Source: a bacterium HR37 (lineage in GTDB: Bacteria > Desulfobacterota_D > UBA1144 > Nemesobacterales > CSP1-2). Taken from it: 64,000 nt of DNA. The notes beneath the pieces were generated by a model. The model had not been told where the DNA came from. It did no database searches and saw only the letters and a program-made list of their open reading frames with translations. A program made the position numbers and the translations under genes. The stretch covers positions 38,132-102,131 of the forward strand of contig BEIN01000007.1 in assembly GCA_002898375.1 (NCBI GenBank), read 5' to 3'. Below, piece by piece: positions 26,348 to 35,971 of the stretch; position 1 is the first letter of the stretch, and every line of letters starts with the position of its first letter.

Positions 26348-26608
26348 ATGGATCCTCAGGAAATAAAATCCATAATTGAGAAAGCAATTCCTAACTCAAC
26401 GGTTTTTGTAAGGGGTGATGGAGTGCATTTTGAGGCCACTGTTATCTCATCAGACTTTGAGGGTAAAACGCTGGTTGAACAACACCAAATGGTTTATAAC
26501 TCCCTTGGAGAAGCTATGAGAGAGCAAATACATGCCCTTTCCCTAAAAACATATACACCAAAGCAGTGGGAAAAAACCAAAGATAAAGAGTTTCTTCAAG
26601 GAGTGTAA
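26348..26608 (+). CDS. bolA: BolA family protein
   Basis: 86 residues with the class II KH-like BolA fold: 'IKSIIEKAIPNSTVFVRGDGVHFEATVISSDF', 'HQMVYNSLGE' and 'IHALSLKTYTP'. BolA proteins partner with monothiol glutaredoxins to hold a [2Fe-2S] cluster and act in Fe-S trafficking. The conserved His in 'DGVHFEATV' and 'IHALSLKT' are present. The monothiol glutaredoxin gene follows after 4 bp, the classic BolA-Grx pair, which strongly supports both assignments. Confidence 0.94.
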   Translation: MDPQEIKSIIEKAIPNSTVFVRGDGVHFEATVISSDFEGKTLVEQHQMVYNSLGEAMREQIHALSLKTYTPKQWEKTKDKEFLQGV

Positions 26609-26612
26609 AAAG

Positions 26613-26936
26613 ATGAGAGAAGAGATTAGAAAGAAGATAGAATCTCAAATAAATCAGAATAAGATACTTATTTACATGAAAGGAACAAAGGAGATGCCCC
26701 AATGTGGCTTCTCAGCAAGGGTTGTGGAGATATTTAAATCCTATGGGGTTCCATTCGAGACGGTAAACGTACTTGCTGATCCAGAATTAAGACAGGCTCT
26801 TAAGGAGTTTTCAAACTGGCCCACTTTCCCCCAGGTATATATAAACGGCAAGTTCATAGGTGGCTGCGATATATGTGTTGAAATGGATGAAAGAGGAGAG
26901 CTGGAACCACTTGCAAGAGAAGCTGTAAAAGGTTAA
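26613..26936 (+). CDS. grxD: monothiol glutaredoxin (Grx4 type)
   Basis: 107 residues with the CGFS active site ('MKGTKEMPQCGFSARVVEIF') and the GSH-binding 'WPTFPQVYINGKFIGGCDICVEM'. Monothiol glutaredoxins bind a [2Fe-2S] cluster with glutathione and deliver it to targets, alone or with BolA. It shares a transcript with bolA (4-bp gap; GGAGTG near the end of bolA as ribosome site). The symbol follows common practice for CGFS proteins. Confidence 0.95.
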   Translation: MREEIRKKIESQINQNKILIYMKGTKEMPQCGFSARVVEIFKSYGVPFETVNVLADPELRQALKEFSNWPTFPQVYINGKFIGGCDICVEMDERGELEPLAREAVKG

Positions 26937-26940
26937 TCAA

Positions 26941-29900
26941 TTACACCGCAGGTATTGTTGAGCATTCCTCATTTTTTCTTCTGGCGTACTTACTTATTGC
27001 CTCTATTAATACTGCTTTTTTTACAGGTTTTGTAATAAATGCAGTACAACCTGCCTCCATACACTTATTTAGTTCCTCACTTAATGCATGAGCGGTAAGG
27101 GCAACTATAGGAACCCCTTTAACCCCTTCTTCTCTTTCCCATCTTCTAATTTCCCTTGTAGCAGTATAGCCATCCATAACAGGCATCTGTATGTCCATAA
27201 GTATAAGGTCATACCTCTCCCTCTTAACCATATCAACGGCTACTTTACCGTTTTCAGCAATATCAAGCACATAAGGCATGTTCTTTAAGTAGGTTTTAAT
27301 AAGGAGGCGATTATCCTCAGAGTCCTCAACCAGAAGAATACGAAGCGAGGGTTGTTCAAAGAACATAGACTCTGAATCTGTTTTTTCTACCTTATGAGAA
27401 CCTCTGTCCTCCAGTGCCATGGCTGTTTTAATTGCCCTGCTTAAATCACTTCGCCTTATAGGCTTGACCAGATACCCAGAGACACCAAGTTTCCTGCACA
27501 CATCCATACCGGATTTTCTATCGTTTGATGTAAGCATCATTATGGTAATGCCTGAAGAGTCACCCTCCCATTCCTTTATATGGGTAACCACATCAACCCC
27601 GCTCATGGAGGGCATATTGTAATCAAGGAGCAATAGCTTATAGGGTTTACCCTCTTCTCTTGCCCTTTTTAGCTCTAAAAGTCCCTGTTCTCCACTTTCA
27701 GCCTCAGTTACCATAGCACCCCACCCACTTAGTGCTTCCCTAAGGATTAAACGATTTGTAGGGTTATCATCTACCACTAGAGTTCTTACACCTTCTAGGT
27801 TTAAAGAATGAGGTTTTTTTGCTGAACGGGTCTGACTTTTAACAGCAAATTTTACCGTAAAGTAAAAGGTAGAACCTTTACCAACCTCACTCTCTACCCA
27901 TATACGTCCCCCCATATGCTCAACCAGTTGCTTAGATATGGCAAGCCCCAACCCGCTTCCACCGTACCTTCTTGTAATAGAAAAGTCACCCTGCATAAAG
28001 CTTTCAAAGATGATCCCCAGTTTCTCCTTTTCAATACCTATTCCGGTATCAGAAACAGAGAACTGAAGAACCCCTGGTTCAGTTGAAACAGGATCATTCC
28101 CTATACTAACAAAGACCTCTCCTTTTTCTGTGAACTTAATGGCATTACCAATAATGTTAATAAGAACCTGACGCAAGCGATCAGGGTCACCTACCAAAAC
28201 AGCAGGTGTATCGGGTTCGATGTAGTACGTTAGCTCAAGCCCCTTCCTATGAGCCCGTATGGCCATAAGCTCAACCACACCTTCAACAAACTCTTCCAGA
28301 TCAAACTCCCTGTTGTTTAACTCCAGGTGGCCGGACTCAATCTTTGAGAGGTCAAGTATATCGCTAATCAAACTAAGAAGAGTATCACCCGCTCTTCTGA
28401 ATATCTCAACATACTCCCTTTGCTCCGGAGTCAAAGGGGTTTCCATAAGAAGTTCTGCCATACCTATAATAGCGTTCATGGGTGTACGTATCTCATGGCT
28501 CATATTTGCAAGAAACTGGCTTTTGGCACGGCTTGCAAGTTCAGCAGTCTCCTTAGCTTTTTTCAGCTCCTCCTCCATTCGTTTGCGATCGGTGATGTCC
28601 ATAAAGTTTCCAAGAGATGCCCTTTTCCCCCTGTAGTATATGGACGTAACCGTTTCCATTATCCAACGGATATTCCCATCTTTACTTAAAATCCTGTATT
28701 CGTATGGAGATACACGCTCGCCCCTTAGCATCTTAATTGCGTTTTCCCTAACGCTTTCCCTATCTTCAGGAATAACCAGTTTTAATGCTGACTCTCCTAC
28801 TATCTCCTTCTCGCTGTAACCGGTGTATTTTGCAAATTGAGAATTTACAAACTCAAACCTACCATCCTGCACTATGTATATCCCTATAGGGGACCTATCA
28901 AAAAGGACCTTAAATAGTCCTTCCATCTGCTTTCTTTCCGTTATGTCCTCTATTATTCCAATTCCGCCTACAATATCACCACCAGCATTTCTCAGAGGAG
29001 ATACCTTTACCGATAACCAGACCTTCTTAGAATCCGTTATCTCATAAAGATCTTCAAATTGACTGTTCTCCCCTTCCAAAGCCTTCTTCATAGCTAAAAG
29101 AAGAGAACTGTATTCTTTTCCGATTGCATTAAAGAAAGGGCCAAAAATCTGCCTAAGACACTCATTGCATTGAACGATTTTTAGCTCTTTATCAAATATG
29201 TAAACCCCGACAGGAGATTGCTCAAATAGGGTTCTATATTTCTCCTCTGACTGTTTTAACCTATCTGTCACATGTGCGTTGTTTACTGCTATTTCTATCT
29301 GCTGTGCTATTATCTGAAGGAGGTTTAGCTCATCCTGATTAAAGGCGTACTTATCAAAAGAAGCCACATTTAATGCCCCAACCGTATTTTCTCCAAACCT
29401 GATAGGGATTGAAAGGTAGCTTTTAATCCCTATGTCTCTCCCAGCAGGACCTATGGTTTCATCAAGGTCAACATCCTCAACATACCTTGGTCTTCCATCT
29501 ATTATCGTTCTCCAAACCGTTCCCCTTGGATACGGAATCCTTCCTGCACGCTTTATATACACCTCAGGATACCCACTGTGGGCTTTTAAAACAGCTTCAG
29601 TACCTTCAACCATGTATATGGAAACTATGTTTGCCCTCTCTATGTTTTTACTCATTACAGTAACAGCGTTTTCCATAACCTCCTGAAGATCAATTGTCTT
29701 ATATATACTCTGCATAACCGCATTCACTATGGCCTCATACTTTGTCCTCTTTGAGAGATAATCGATATGGTTTTTAAGAGCCTCTTCCATCTGTTTCCGC
29801 TCGGTAATATCACGGGAAACGATAAGACCCCTGTGCTGTAAATGACCATTCTCATCAAATATCCAGCTGCCAACGGACTCAAGTATTCTCCAGCTACCGT

Positions 29901-32268
29901 CCTTGTGTTTGCATCTAAATTCGATCCTGCCCTGGTTCCTTTTAAGCCGCGTTTCGTTAAATACCTCCAGTAACATCCCCACATCATCAGGATGAGCTAA
30001 CGAAAAGGCACTCTTTCCAACCAGTTCCTCCGGAGAATAACCCAGAACCTCCTTATGTGATGGGCTTGCATATATAAAGTTTCCCTCTATATCCAACAGA
30101 CATATAAGGTCATGGGTGTTTTCTGCAATAAGCCTGTAGAGTTCTTCGCTCTGACGTAGCTTTTCCTCAGCACGCTTACGCTCTGTTACATCACGAATAA
30201 AAGCAATTCCGCCAAAGACCCTCCCTGATTTATCAAACAAAGGAGCATAGTACCCCTCGAAAAACCCCTCTCGTCCTGTCTCTGCAACCCGGAAAGGTCT
30301 ATCCAGAGCAACAACTGATCTCCCGGAAAGAGCCTCATAAAAATACCTGTCCTCCCCTATCTCCTTTAGAAACGGAAATACATCAAAGGCACACTTGCCA
30401 AGAACCTTATCGGCCATAATCCCTGAGATACGTTCCATTCCATGATTCCACAGTGTGTAGCAACACTTGGTATCAAAGGCCAAAATACCGTCTATGCTGC
30501 TATTTATAATAAGCTCAGCAAATTCCTTTGCTTCTTTTAGCTTCTCCTCTGTATGCTTGCGCTCGGTTATATCCGTCATGTAAATCCTTATGACCTTGTT
30601 CTCCGGCAGATAACAGATCTTTTGTTCATAAAACCTGTTCTTTAAATCAATCTCACGGGTAAAGACCAGTGGGTTCGGTTCGGTTAAATCGATTAAAGAT
30701 GCAATCTCATCCAACACAGGATGCCTTAACCCCATTGAGTGTATATCTGAGAACCTTGCTTTTGCCGCCGGATTTAAATAAACATCCCCTGTAACCAGAT
30801 TGAACTCGATAACGGGATTTGGGTCCTGTTCGGGAAAAGAAGCTAGATGAAAGAGCTTTCCTTCAAGGTTTTTTCTATCCGTAATATCAACCATTAAGCC
30901 AATTAACTCTTTTGGTTTTCCATCTTCTTCTATAACCCTAACTATGTCCCTTACCCAGACAACCCTACCGTCGGAAGAGAGCACTCTGTATTCGAGGTCG
31001 TGGTTTTGTTTGTTCTTTGTTGCCTCCCTGCAAAGAGACACAACCCTTTCTCTATCCCCTGGATGAATGATATTTTGCCAGAAATTCTCTTCTGAAAGCC
31101 ATCTATCCAGAGGATACCCAAGAAGGTTCTCCGCTTCCTTACTTACAAAGGTAAACCTGAAGGTATTAGCATCTGCTCTCCAGACGATCCCCTTTACAGA
31201 CTCTATAAGTTCCCTGTAGAGGAGCTCTGCCCGCCTCAGGGCATTTTCTAGCTCCTTTCGTTCGTTAAACTCTCTTAAAAGGTTTGTCCTTTGCTCAAAG
31301 AACTCCAATACGAGCCTAGCCAGTTTTCCAAACTCAGATCCGTCATCTTTAACCCTATCCAGAAGCTGGGGGGCCTGCATGCTAAGCCCCATAGAGATCG
31401 TCTTTAGAGGGGTTACCACCCACCTGATGAGAAGGGAGCAGAGTAGAACTACAACACAAACACCAAGAGCTATATATAAAACGGTATTACGGATAATACC
31501 AGAGTTAAGCCTCTCCACAAACGGAGATTCAGTGTGAATATAGACCCTTGCAACAGGTTTACCGTCCCACCCTCTAAGGACCTGTAAATAGAAGACACTG
31601 GAGTTTCGGTCTAATGAACCGTTATCACCGGTAGGGTTTTCTCCCTTAACAGGGACTATCTCCAGAGAGCTTCCAAGAAAATTTGAAAGCTCATCTATAA
31701 ACTCTTTATCCCACAGACGTCCCGCAAACAAATACCCACTAGGGGGAAAACCCCTTATACCTTTGAAGATGGGCTGAATGCTAGCACCCATTACCTCCAT
31801 AAGCCCTCTTGAGGTAAACATGAAAAAGTGAGTGGATTGTCCCTGTCCAAGCAATTTATCACTTACAAAAAACGGAATCCCATCTTCCATGTAAACCCTT
31901 CCGTCTTCTTTGCTTTTTATACCTGAGTATAGCAATTGGGGAGGGTTGCCTACTCCGTAAATCCAGAGGGCATCAACGCTTTTGTTGGTTAAAAGCTCCT
32001 TCTTTGCCAGCCAAGCAGCCATCTCCTCATTACCGTTTCTAAAAAACCCAAGGATACTATCCCAGTAAGTGTAGCTAACAAATGTCTCCAGAGACTCACC
32101 CTTAACCTCCAAGGCCTTTCTGAAAAGCTCTTTAACCTCTTCTTCCTTTTCCCTAAGAGCCAGCTGAAATACGGCTTTCTGGGAGAACTCAAACAGAAAA
32201 AATCCGGTTATAAATGCAATAACAACAAAAGAGATTAAAAGAACCATCCTTGTGCGCACACTAAACAT
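26941..32268 (-). CDS. hybrid sensor histidine kinase with six PAS domains, GAF and two receivers
   Basis: 1775 residues from the ATG at 32268 (a GTG one codon earlier is possible). Order: TM1 (about 8-27), a periplasmic CHASE4-like sensor (35-260), TM2 (263-285), HAMP, four PAS domains (345-830), a GAF domain (830-1010), two more PAS (1010-1240), HisKA with phospho-acceptor in SHEIRTP near 1257, HATPase with DTGIGI and GGSGLGLAI, then receivers with 'LLLLDYNMP' near 1550 and 'LILMDIQMP' near 1690. No HPt domain follows, so phosphate must pass to an HPt elsewhere. Each PAS ends with a DITERK-type linker. It starts 8 bp after a REC-GGDEF gene on the same strand. Confidence 0.95.
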   Translation of the reverse strand: MFSVRTRMVLLISFVVIAFITGFFLFEFSQKAVFQLALREKEEEVKELFRKALEVKGESLETFVSYTYWDSILGFFRNGNEEMAAWLAKKELLTNKSVDALWIYGVGNPPQLLYSGIKSKEDGRVYMEDGIPFFVSDKLLGQGQSTHFFMFTSRGLMEVMGASIQPIFKGIRGFPPSGYLFAGRLWDKEFIDELSNFLGSSLEIVPVKGENPTGDNGSLDRNSSVFYLQVLRGWDGKPVARVYIHTESPFVERLNSGIIRNTVLYIALGVCVVVLLCSLLIRWVVTPLKTISMGLSMQAPQLLDRVKDDGSEFGKLARLVLEFFEQRTNLLREFNERKELENALRRAELLYRELIESVKGIVWRADANTFRFTFVSKEAENLLGYPLDRWLSEENFWQNIIHPGDRERVVSLCREATKNKQNHDLEYRVLSSDGRVVWVRDIVRVIEEDGKPKELIGLMVDITDRKNLEGKLFHLASFPEQDPNPVIEFNLVTGDVYLNPAAKARFSDIHSMGLRHPVLDEIASLIDLTEPNPLVFTREIDLKNRFYEQKICYLPENKVIRIYMTDITERKHTEEKLKEAKEFAELIINSSIDGILAFDTKCCYTLWNHGMERISGIMADKVLGKCAFDVFPFLKEIGEDRYFYEALSGRSVVALDRPFRVAETGREGFFEGYYAPLFDKSGRVFGGIAFIRDVTERKRAEEKLRQSEELYRLIAENTHDLICLLDIEGNFIYASPSHKEVLGYSPEELVGKSAFSLAHPDDVGMLLEVFNETRLKRNQGRIEFRCKHKDGSWRILESVGSWIFDENGHLQHRGLIVSRDITERKQMEEALKNHIDYLSKRTKYEAIVNAVMQSIYKTIDLQEVMENAVTVMSKNIERANIVSIYMVEGTEAVLKAHSGYPEVYIKRAGRIPYPRGTVWRTIIDGRPRYVEDVDLDETIGPAGRDIGIKSYLSIPIRFGENTVGALNVASFDKYAFNQDELNLLQIIAQQIEIAVNNAHVTDRLKQSEEKYRTLFEQSPVGVYIFDKELKIVQCNECLRQIFGPFFNAIGKEYSSLLLAMKKALEGENSQFEDLYEITDSKKVWLSVKVSPLRNAGGDIVGGIGIIEDITERKQMEGLFKVLFDRSPIGIYIVQDGRFEFVNSQFAKYTGYSEKEIVGESALKLVIPEDRESVRENAIKMLRGERVSPYEYRILSKDGNIRWIMETVTSIYYRGKRASLGNFMDITDRKRMEEELKKAKETAELASRAKSQFLANMSHEIRTPMNAIIGMAELLMETPLTPEQREYVEIFRRAGDTLLSLISDILDLSKIESGHLELNNREFDLEEFVEGVVELMAIRAHRKGLELTYYIEPDTPAVLVGDPDRLRQVLINIIGNAIKFTEKGEVFVSIGNDPVSTEPGVLQFSVSDTGIGIEKEKLGIIFESFMQGDFSITRRYGGSGLGLAISKQLVEHMGGRIWVESEVGKGSTFYFTVKFAVKSQTRSAKKPHSLNLEGVRTLVVDDNPTNRLILREALSGWGAMVTEAESGEQGLLELKRAREEGKPYKLLLLDYNMPSMSGVDVVTHIKEWEGDSSGITIMMLTSNDRKSGMDVCRKLGVSGYLVKPIRRSDLSRAIKTAMALEDRGSHKVEKTDSESMFFEQPSLRILLVEDSEDNRLLIKTYLKNMPYVLDIAENGKVAVDMVKRERYDLILMDIQMPVMDGYTATREIRRWEREEGVKGVPIVALTAHALSEELNKCMEAGCTAFITKPVKKAVLIEAISKYARRKNEECSTIPAV

Positions 32269-32276
32269 CACTTTTT

Positions 32277-33287
32277 CTAGCCGGCTCCCATAGCTAAATC
32301 GTCTTTCTTAACAAAAACACAGATCCTGTTTCTTCCCTCCCTCTTTGCTCTGTAAAGGGCCTTATCCCCAGCATCCACCAGATCATCAGGGGATAGACCA
32401 TTTTGAGGTACCATGGTGGCAACTCCAAGGCTTACGGTAACGTGATCGCTTACCCTTGATGCAGAGTGTGGAATATCTAGACCCTCCACATTTGATCTTA
32501 TCCTTTCAGCCATAACAAAAGCACCGTTTTCGTCGGTTTCAGGAAGAAGAACAACAAATTCCTCCCCTCCATAACGTGCTACCATATCGGTTGAACGGTA
32601 CAGTGAGTTGGCTATTGTTCCCGCTATCTGTTTAAGACACTCATCCCCCATTAAATGACCATATGTATCGTTATACAACTTAAAGAAATCAACATCTACA
32701 AAAATCAAAGACATTGGCCTTCTATGCCTTAGGGCACGGGTCTACTCCTGATTTAGGTAACTCTCAAAATAGCGGCGGTTAGCAATCCCAGTTAATCCAT
32801 CGGAAGAAGAGAGCATATACAACTTGCGGTTTGCCTCTTCCAGCTGACGCATGACCTCAAGTAGCTCTCTTTCTCGCTCCTTTCTCCGGTCTATCTCACT
32901 TTTTAACCTCAATGCGGATCTAACCCGCGCCAGAAGCTCAATCTTTTTAAACGGCTTGGTAATATAGTCTATAGCCCCAACTGCAAAAGCCATCTGTAGG
33001 TACATAACCTCATCAGCAGCAGTAACAATAATAACCGGAACATCTTGAAGGTAGTTAACCGCTTTAATCAGCCTACATGCCTCAATACCATCCATATCAG
33101 GCATGAAGATATCCATGATTACCAAATCAATATCGGTTGCAGTTGAATACGGGTTATTCATACCCAGCCTTTCAAACGCGCTTAGAGCAGAACCAACCAC
33201 AACCACATCATCGTATCCCGCACTCTTTAGGATCGATACAAGCAAAAGGCGGCTGTCTTCTGAATCATCTACAATTAGAATTCTCAT
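32277..33287 (-). pseudogene. REC-GGDEF response regulator (diguanylate cyclase) interrupted by an in-frame TAG
   Basis: One continuous frame of 336 sense-length codons is cut by a single TAG at 32744-32742. Upstream (181 residues): a complete receiver with 'LVIMDIFMPDMDG' and 'PVIIVTAADE', then a coiled linker and the first GGDEF block 'SSDGLTGIANRRYFESYLNQE'. Downstream, in the same frame: 'MSLIFVDVDFFKLYND', the active site ARYGGEEF and the I-site RSTD five residues before it. In relatives a Trp (TGG) commonly follows 'QE', so TGG to TAG is the simple explanation. An ATG 10 codons later, with AGAAGG before it, could restart a 145-residue GGDEF fragment. Without readthrough, receiver and catalytic halves are separate. 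Confidence 0.85.
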
Positions 33288-33569
33288 CCTGTAGATTGCT
33301 CTACAAGCAAAAAATGTACCACGAAGATAAAACCAAATTGGGGTTCTAACTCCCCTAAAAAACTTGCGATTTTAGTTAAGCAAAACACAGAATCCGGGAA
33401 AAGAAAAAACAATTTTTGTCCGTACACATACCCAAATTTACCTTTAAAGAGTTTCTTCCAATACCGGTGTCCCACACATAAAGTCTCTTGACTTGGAATT
33501 TAAAATAAGGTAAGTATCAAGAGGGGATAATCATAGGGGGAGTATAACAACTGGTGGAGGATGTGGTAT

Positions 33570-34307
33570 ATGCAGAACATAAAGGCTATAGTTTCAATTG
33601 TGGTTGTACTGGTAGCTGTATTTTATACCCTGGGATGTGCCCCAAGGTCTGATAAAGAGCTTGCAGATGCAGAGGCAGCCCTCCAGGCTGCAAGAGATGA
33701 GGGAGCCCTTGAGCTAGCTCCTGAAGAGTACAGGGCTGCAGAGGACCTGATAAGAAGGGCCAAAGAGCTTATGGCTCAGGGAAAACACCAAGAAGCCCGA
33801 TCACTACTGGAAGAGGCAAGGTACAAAGCCATTGAAGCAAAGGGCAAGGCTCTTATTGCAAAGGCACAGGGAAGGATGACGGAAGAGGAAACAGTGAGAA
33901 AAGAAGAAGAGCTAAGTGAGCTAAAGGGGACTGAAAGACCAGGAGCAGATATAGGTCTTATGGATATATTCTTTGACTTTGACAAATTCGATATAAGGCC
34001 CGATGCCCGTCCTGTATTAAGGCAGAACGCTGAGATAATAAAGAACAACTCCGGTAGGTTTCGGGTAATAATAGAAGGTTACTGTGATATAAGGGGAACC
34101 GAAGAGTACAACCTCGCTTTAGGTCAAAAGAGGGCCGATGCAACCAAGGCCTACCTTGTAGGGCTCGGTGTTTCCCCTTACATCTTAGAGGCAGTAAGCA
34201 GAGGGGAAACAGATAAGTGGGCGCCAGGAAACACAGAATATGCCTATCAGCAAAACAGAAGAGCACACTTTATCGTAGTGCCAATATCACCACAGGCTCA
34301 CAGGTAA
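33570..34307 (+). CDS. Pal/OmpA-family lipoprotein with helical N-terminal domain (first copy)
   Basis: 245 residues from the ATG at 33570, chosen because GGTGGAGG ends 9 bases before it; the ATG at 33561 overlaps that ribosome site. The signal peptide ends in TLGC. Residues about 30-120 form an Ala/Glu-rich helical region of DUF4398 type ('KELADAEAALQAARDEGA'). The OmpA/Pal domain follows with 'IFFDFDKFDIRPDA', 'IIEGYCDIRGTEEYNLALGQKRA' and 'NRRAHFIV', which binds peptidoglycan. It would tether the outer membrane to the wall. It is first in a pal-ybgF-pal cluster; tolQRAB are not in the window. Confidence 0.9.
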   Translation: MQNIKAIVSIVVVLVAVFYTLGCAPRSDKELADAEAALQAARDEGALELAPEEYRAAEDLIRRAKELMAQGKHQEARSLLEEARYKAIEAKGKALIAKAQGRMTEEETVRKEEELSELKGTERPGADIGLMDIFFDFDKFDIRPDARPVLRQNAEIIKNNSGRFRVIIEGYCDIRGTEEYNLALGQKRADATKAYLVGLGVSPYILEAVSRGETDKWAPGNTEYAYQQNRRAHFIVVPISPQAHR

Positions 34308-34313
34308 GGAAAT

Positions 34314-35048
34314 ATGGTTCACAGAGCGCTTTTTATGGGTTTTACAACGATAGTAATTAGCTTATTAATCGGTTGTGTTGCAACCAATGAGGATCTAAAG
34401 GGCGTATATGCAAGGCAAATGCGTCTTGAGGCCCAAACCAATCGTTTGACAAAAGAAGTTGAGGAGCTTAAAAGGCAAACACAGCTTAAGACATCAAATG
34501 AGAACGAGGAAATCAAGCTACAGATAGCAAGGCTTGAAGAGAGAATCCAAACCCTTGAAGAATCCTATACGCAACTCAAAAGAAGGCTTGATCAACTAAG
34601 CAGTTTACCCCCCTCAACTACCGGTTCACCATCACTACCTACTACCCCTCAAACGAGGGAAATATCTACACAGCAGCAACTATTCAATGAAGGATACAAA
34701 AACCTGGCTGAAGGAAACTACGGAAAAGCAAGGGAACAGTTTAGTCTGTTCCTAAAAAGATACCCAGATTCTCCAGAGGCAAAGGATGCACTCTACTGGA
34801 TAGCAGAATCCTATTACAGAGAGGGCAAATTTGAAGAGGCTATACTTGAGTTTCAAAGGTTTATAGATACCTATCCAAAGGATGAGAGGGTACCCCTTTC
34901 ATACCTAAAACAGGGGCTCTCACTTATCAATATCGGCAGGGAAGAGGAAGCAAAACTGTTTCTTCAAACCCTAATAGATAAGTTTCCAAAATCCGAAGAA
35001 GCCAAGATAGCAAGGGAGAAGCTAAAAGAACTTGCAAGAAAAGGTTAG
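34314..35048 (+). CDS. Tol-Pal system protein YbgF/CpoB-like lipoprotein
   Basis: 244 residues with a signal peptide ending in LIGC. After an N-terminal coiled coil (about 30-105, heptads with 'LEAQTNRLTKEVEELKRQ' and 'LEERIQTLEESYTQLKRRL') comes a Pro/Ser/Thr linker and three TPR units ('LFNEGYKNLAEGNYGKAREQ', 'ALYWIAESYYREGKFEEAI', 'YLKQGLSLINIGREEEA'). This is the architecture of YbgF/CpoB, which coordinates peptidoglycan synthesis with outer membrane constriction; here, unlike in E. coli, it carries a lipobox. The gene begins 6 bp after the first pal-like gene. Confidence 0.88.
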   Translation: MVHRALFMGFTTIVISLLIGCVATNEDLKGVYARQMRLEAQTNRLTKEVEELKRQTQLKTSNENEEIKLQIARLEERIQTLEESYTQLKRRLDQLSSLPPSTTGSPSLPTTPQTREISTQQQLFNEGYKNLAEGNYGKAREQFSLFLKRYPDSPEAKDALYWIAESYYREGKFEEAILEFQRFIDTYPKDERVPLSYLKQGLSLINIGREEEAKLFLQTLIDKFPKSEEAKIAREKLKELARKG

Positions 35049-35107
35049 CAGTATTATTATAAGGTTTAAAAAGCTTTTAATTACTCTCTTAAAGGAGGTG
35101 CAGTAAA

Positions 35108-35836
35108 ATGAAAAGGGATAAACTACTAGTGGTTTTTCCCGTAGTATTTGTTTTCGCCTTACTCTACCTTGTAAGTTGTGCAACTCCCCCTCCAACAAAG
35201 GAACTAGCTGATGCAGAAGCAGCTGTTGCAGAGGCAAAGGCAGCGGGATGCCCGGAGTGTGCACCTGAGGAGTGTGCCGCTGCAGAGAGTGCCCTTGCAA
35301 AGGGTAAGGCTCTGGCTGGTGAATTCTGTGCAGAGCTTGAGGCAAGAAGGCTTCTTGTTGATGCAAAGGCAAAAGCCGATGAGGCCAAATTTAAGTGCAT
35401 GGCTGCTAAGGAAACACCACCGCCGCCACCACCTGCAGTTGAGGAGTATGCACTTAGCGATATATTCTTTGATTTTGATAAGTTCGATATAAGACCAGAT
35501 GCAGAACCGGTTCTCCAGCAAAATGCTGAGATACTAAAGGCCAATCCGGACCTAAGGATAGTGATTGAAGGATACGCAGATATAAGAGGACCTGCTGCAT
35601 ATAACCTCAGACTTGCCCAGAGAAGGGCTGATGCAGCAAAGGCATATCTGGTCAGGCTGGGAATTGATCCTGCTAGAATAGAGGCTGTGGGTAAAGGTGA
35701 AACCACAAAATTTGCTGCTGGAACCACAGAAGAGGCTTACCAGCTAAACAGAAGGGCTCATTTTATACCTCTGAAACCAGGAGCTGCTCCGGGAGCAAGG
35801 ATCATTTTAAAGCTGGATAAGGAAAACAAGTCTTAA
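35108..35836 (+). CDS. Pal/OmpA-family lipoprotein with Cys-rich helical domain (second copy)
   Basis: 242 residues, clearly paralogous to the copy at 33.6-34.3 kb: same lipobox type (LVSC, Cys24), same KELADAEAAV opening, same OmpA core ('IFFDFDKFDIRPDAEPVLQQ', 'VIEGYADIRGPAAYNLRLAQ'). It differs by five extra Cys in the helical part (about 48, 51, 56, 74, 97, including GCPECAPEEC) and a run of six Pro before the OmpA domain. A strong AAAGGAGGTG ribosome site precedes it and a terminator follows, so it ends the cluster. Likely peptidoglycan-binding anchor. Confidence 0.9.
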   Translation: MKRDKLLVVFPVVFVFALLYLVSCATPPPTKELADAEAAVAEAKAAGCPECAPEECAAAESALAKGKALAGEFCAELEARRLLVDAKAKADEAKFKCMAAKETPPPPPPAVEEYALSDIFFDFDKFDIRPDAEPVLQQNAEILKANPDLRIVIEGYADIRGPAAYNLRLAQRRADAAKAYLVRLGIDPARIEAVGKGETTKFAAGTTEEAYQLNRRAHFIPLKPGAAPGARIILKLDKENKS

Positions 35837-35859
35837 AAGGATTCTCTTTTAAGACCTAC

Positions 35860-35895
35860 AAGGGGAAGGAGCTTATAAGCTTCCTTCCCCTTTTT
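35860..35895 (+). terminator. intrinsic terminator after pal-ybgF-pal
   Basis: AAGGGGAAGGA (35860-35870) pairs with TCCTTCCCCTT (35882-35892) across a GCTTATAAGC core, followed directly by a T run. It sits 24 bp after the stop codon of the second pal-like gene. Confidence 0.85.
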
Positions 35896-35903
35896 CTTAT
35901 TCC

Positions 35904-35932
35904 TTGACAAGCTAGCTATTACATGTTAAAAC
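35904..35932 (+). promoter_or_regulatory. hemL promoter
   Basis: Perfect TTGACA (35904-35909), 17 bp, TAAAAC (35927-35932). The hemL ATG lies 39 bases past the -10 box, leaving a leader of about 30 bases that lacks an obvious Shine-Dalgarno. Confidence 0.5.
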
Positions 35933-35971
35933 CTTTTCGTTTTTTTAAACCTATCCAAGTTCAACGATTAC

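Noticed and set aside
32742..32744. TAG as a pyrrolysine codon or programmed readthrough
   Set aside because: No pylT-like tRNA, pylS or methyltransferase is in the window, and the affected position normally carries Trp, so a TGG-to-TAG change or sequence error is simpler.
33288..33560. Hidden gene in the gap between the REC-GGDEF gene and pal
   Set aside because: Only short frames with frequent stops are seen; the gap appears to hold a pal promoter (TTGACT at 33488-33493 with a weak TAAGTA) and nothing else.
35164..35727. 187-codon minus-strand frame inside the second pal-like gene
   Set aside because: Ala/Ser-rich antisense of an Ala-rich gene; the plus-strand gene has a lipobox, OmpA domain and strong ribosome site.
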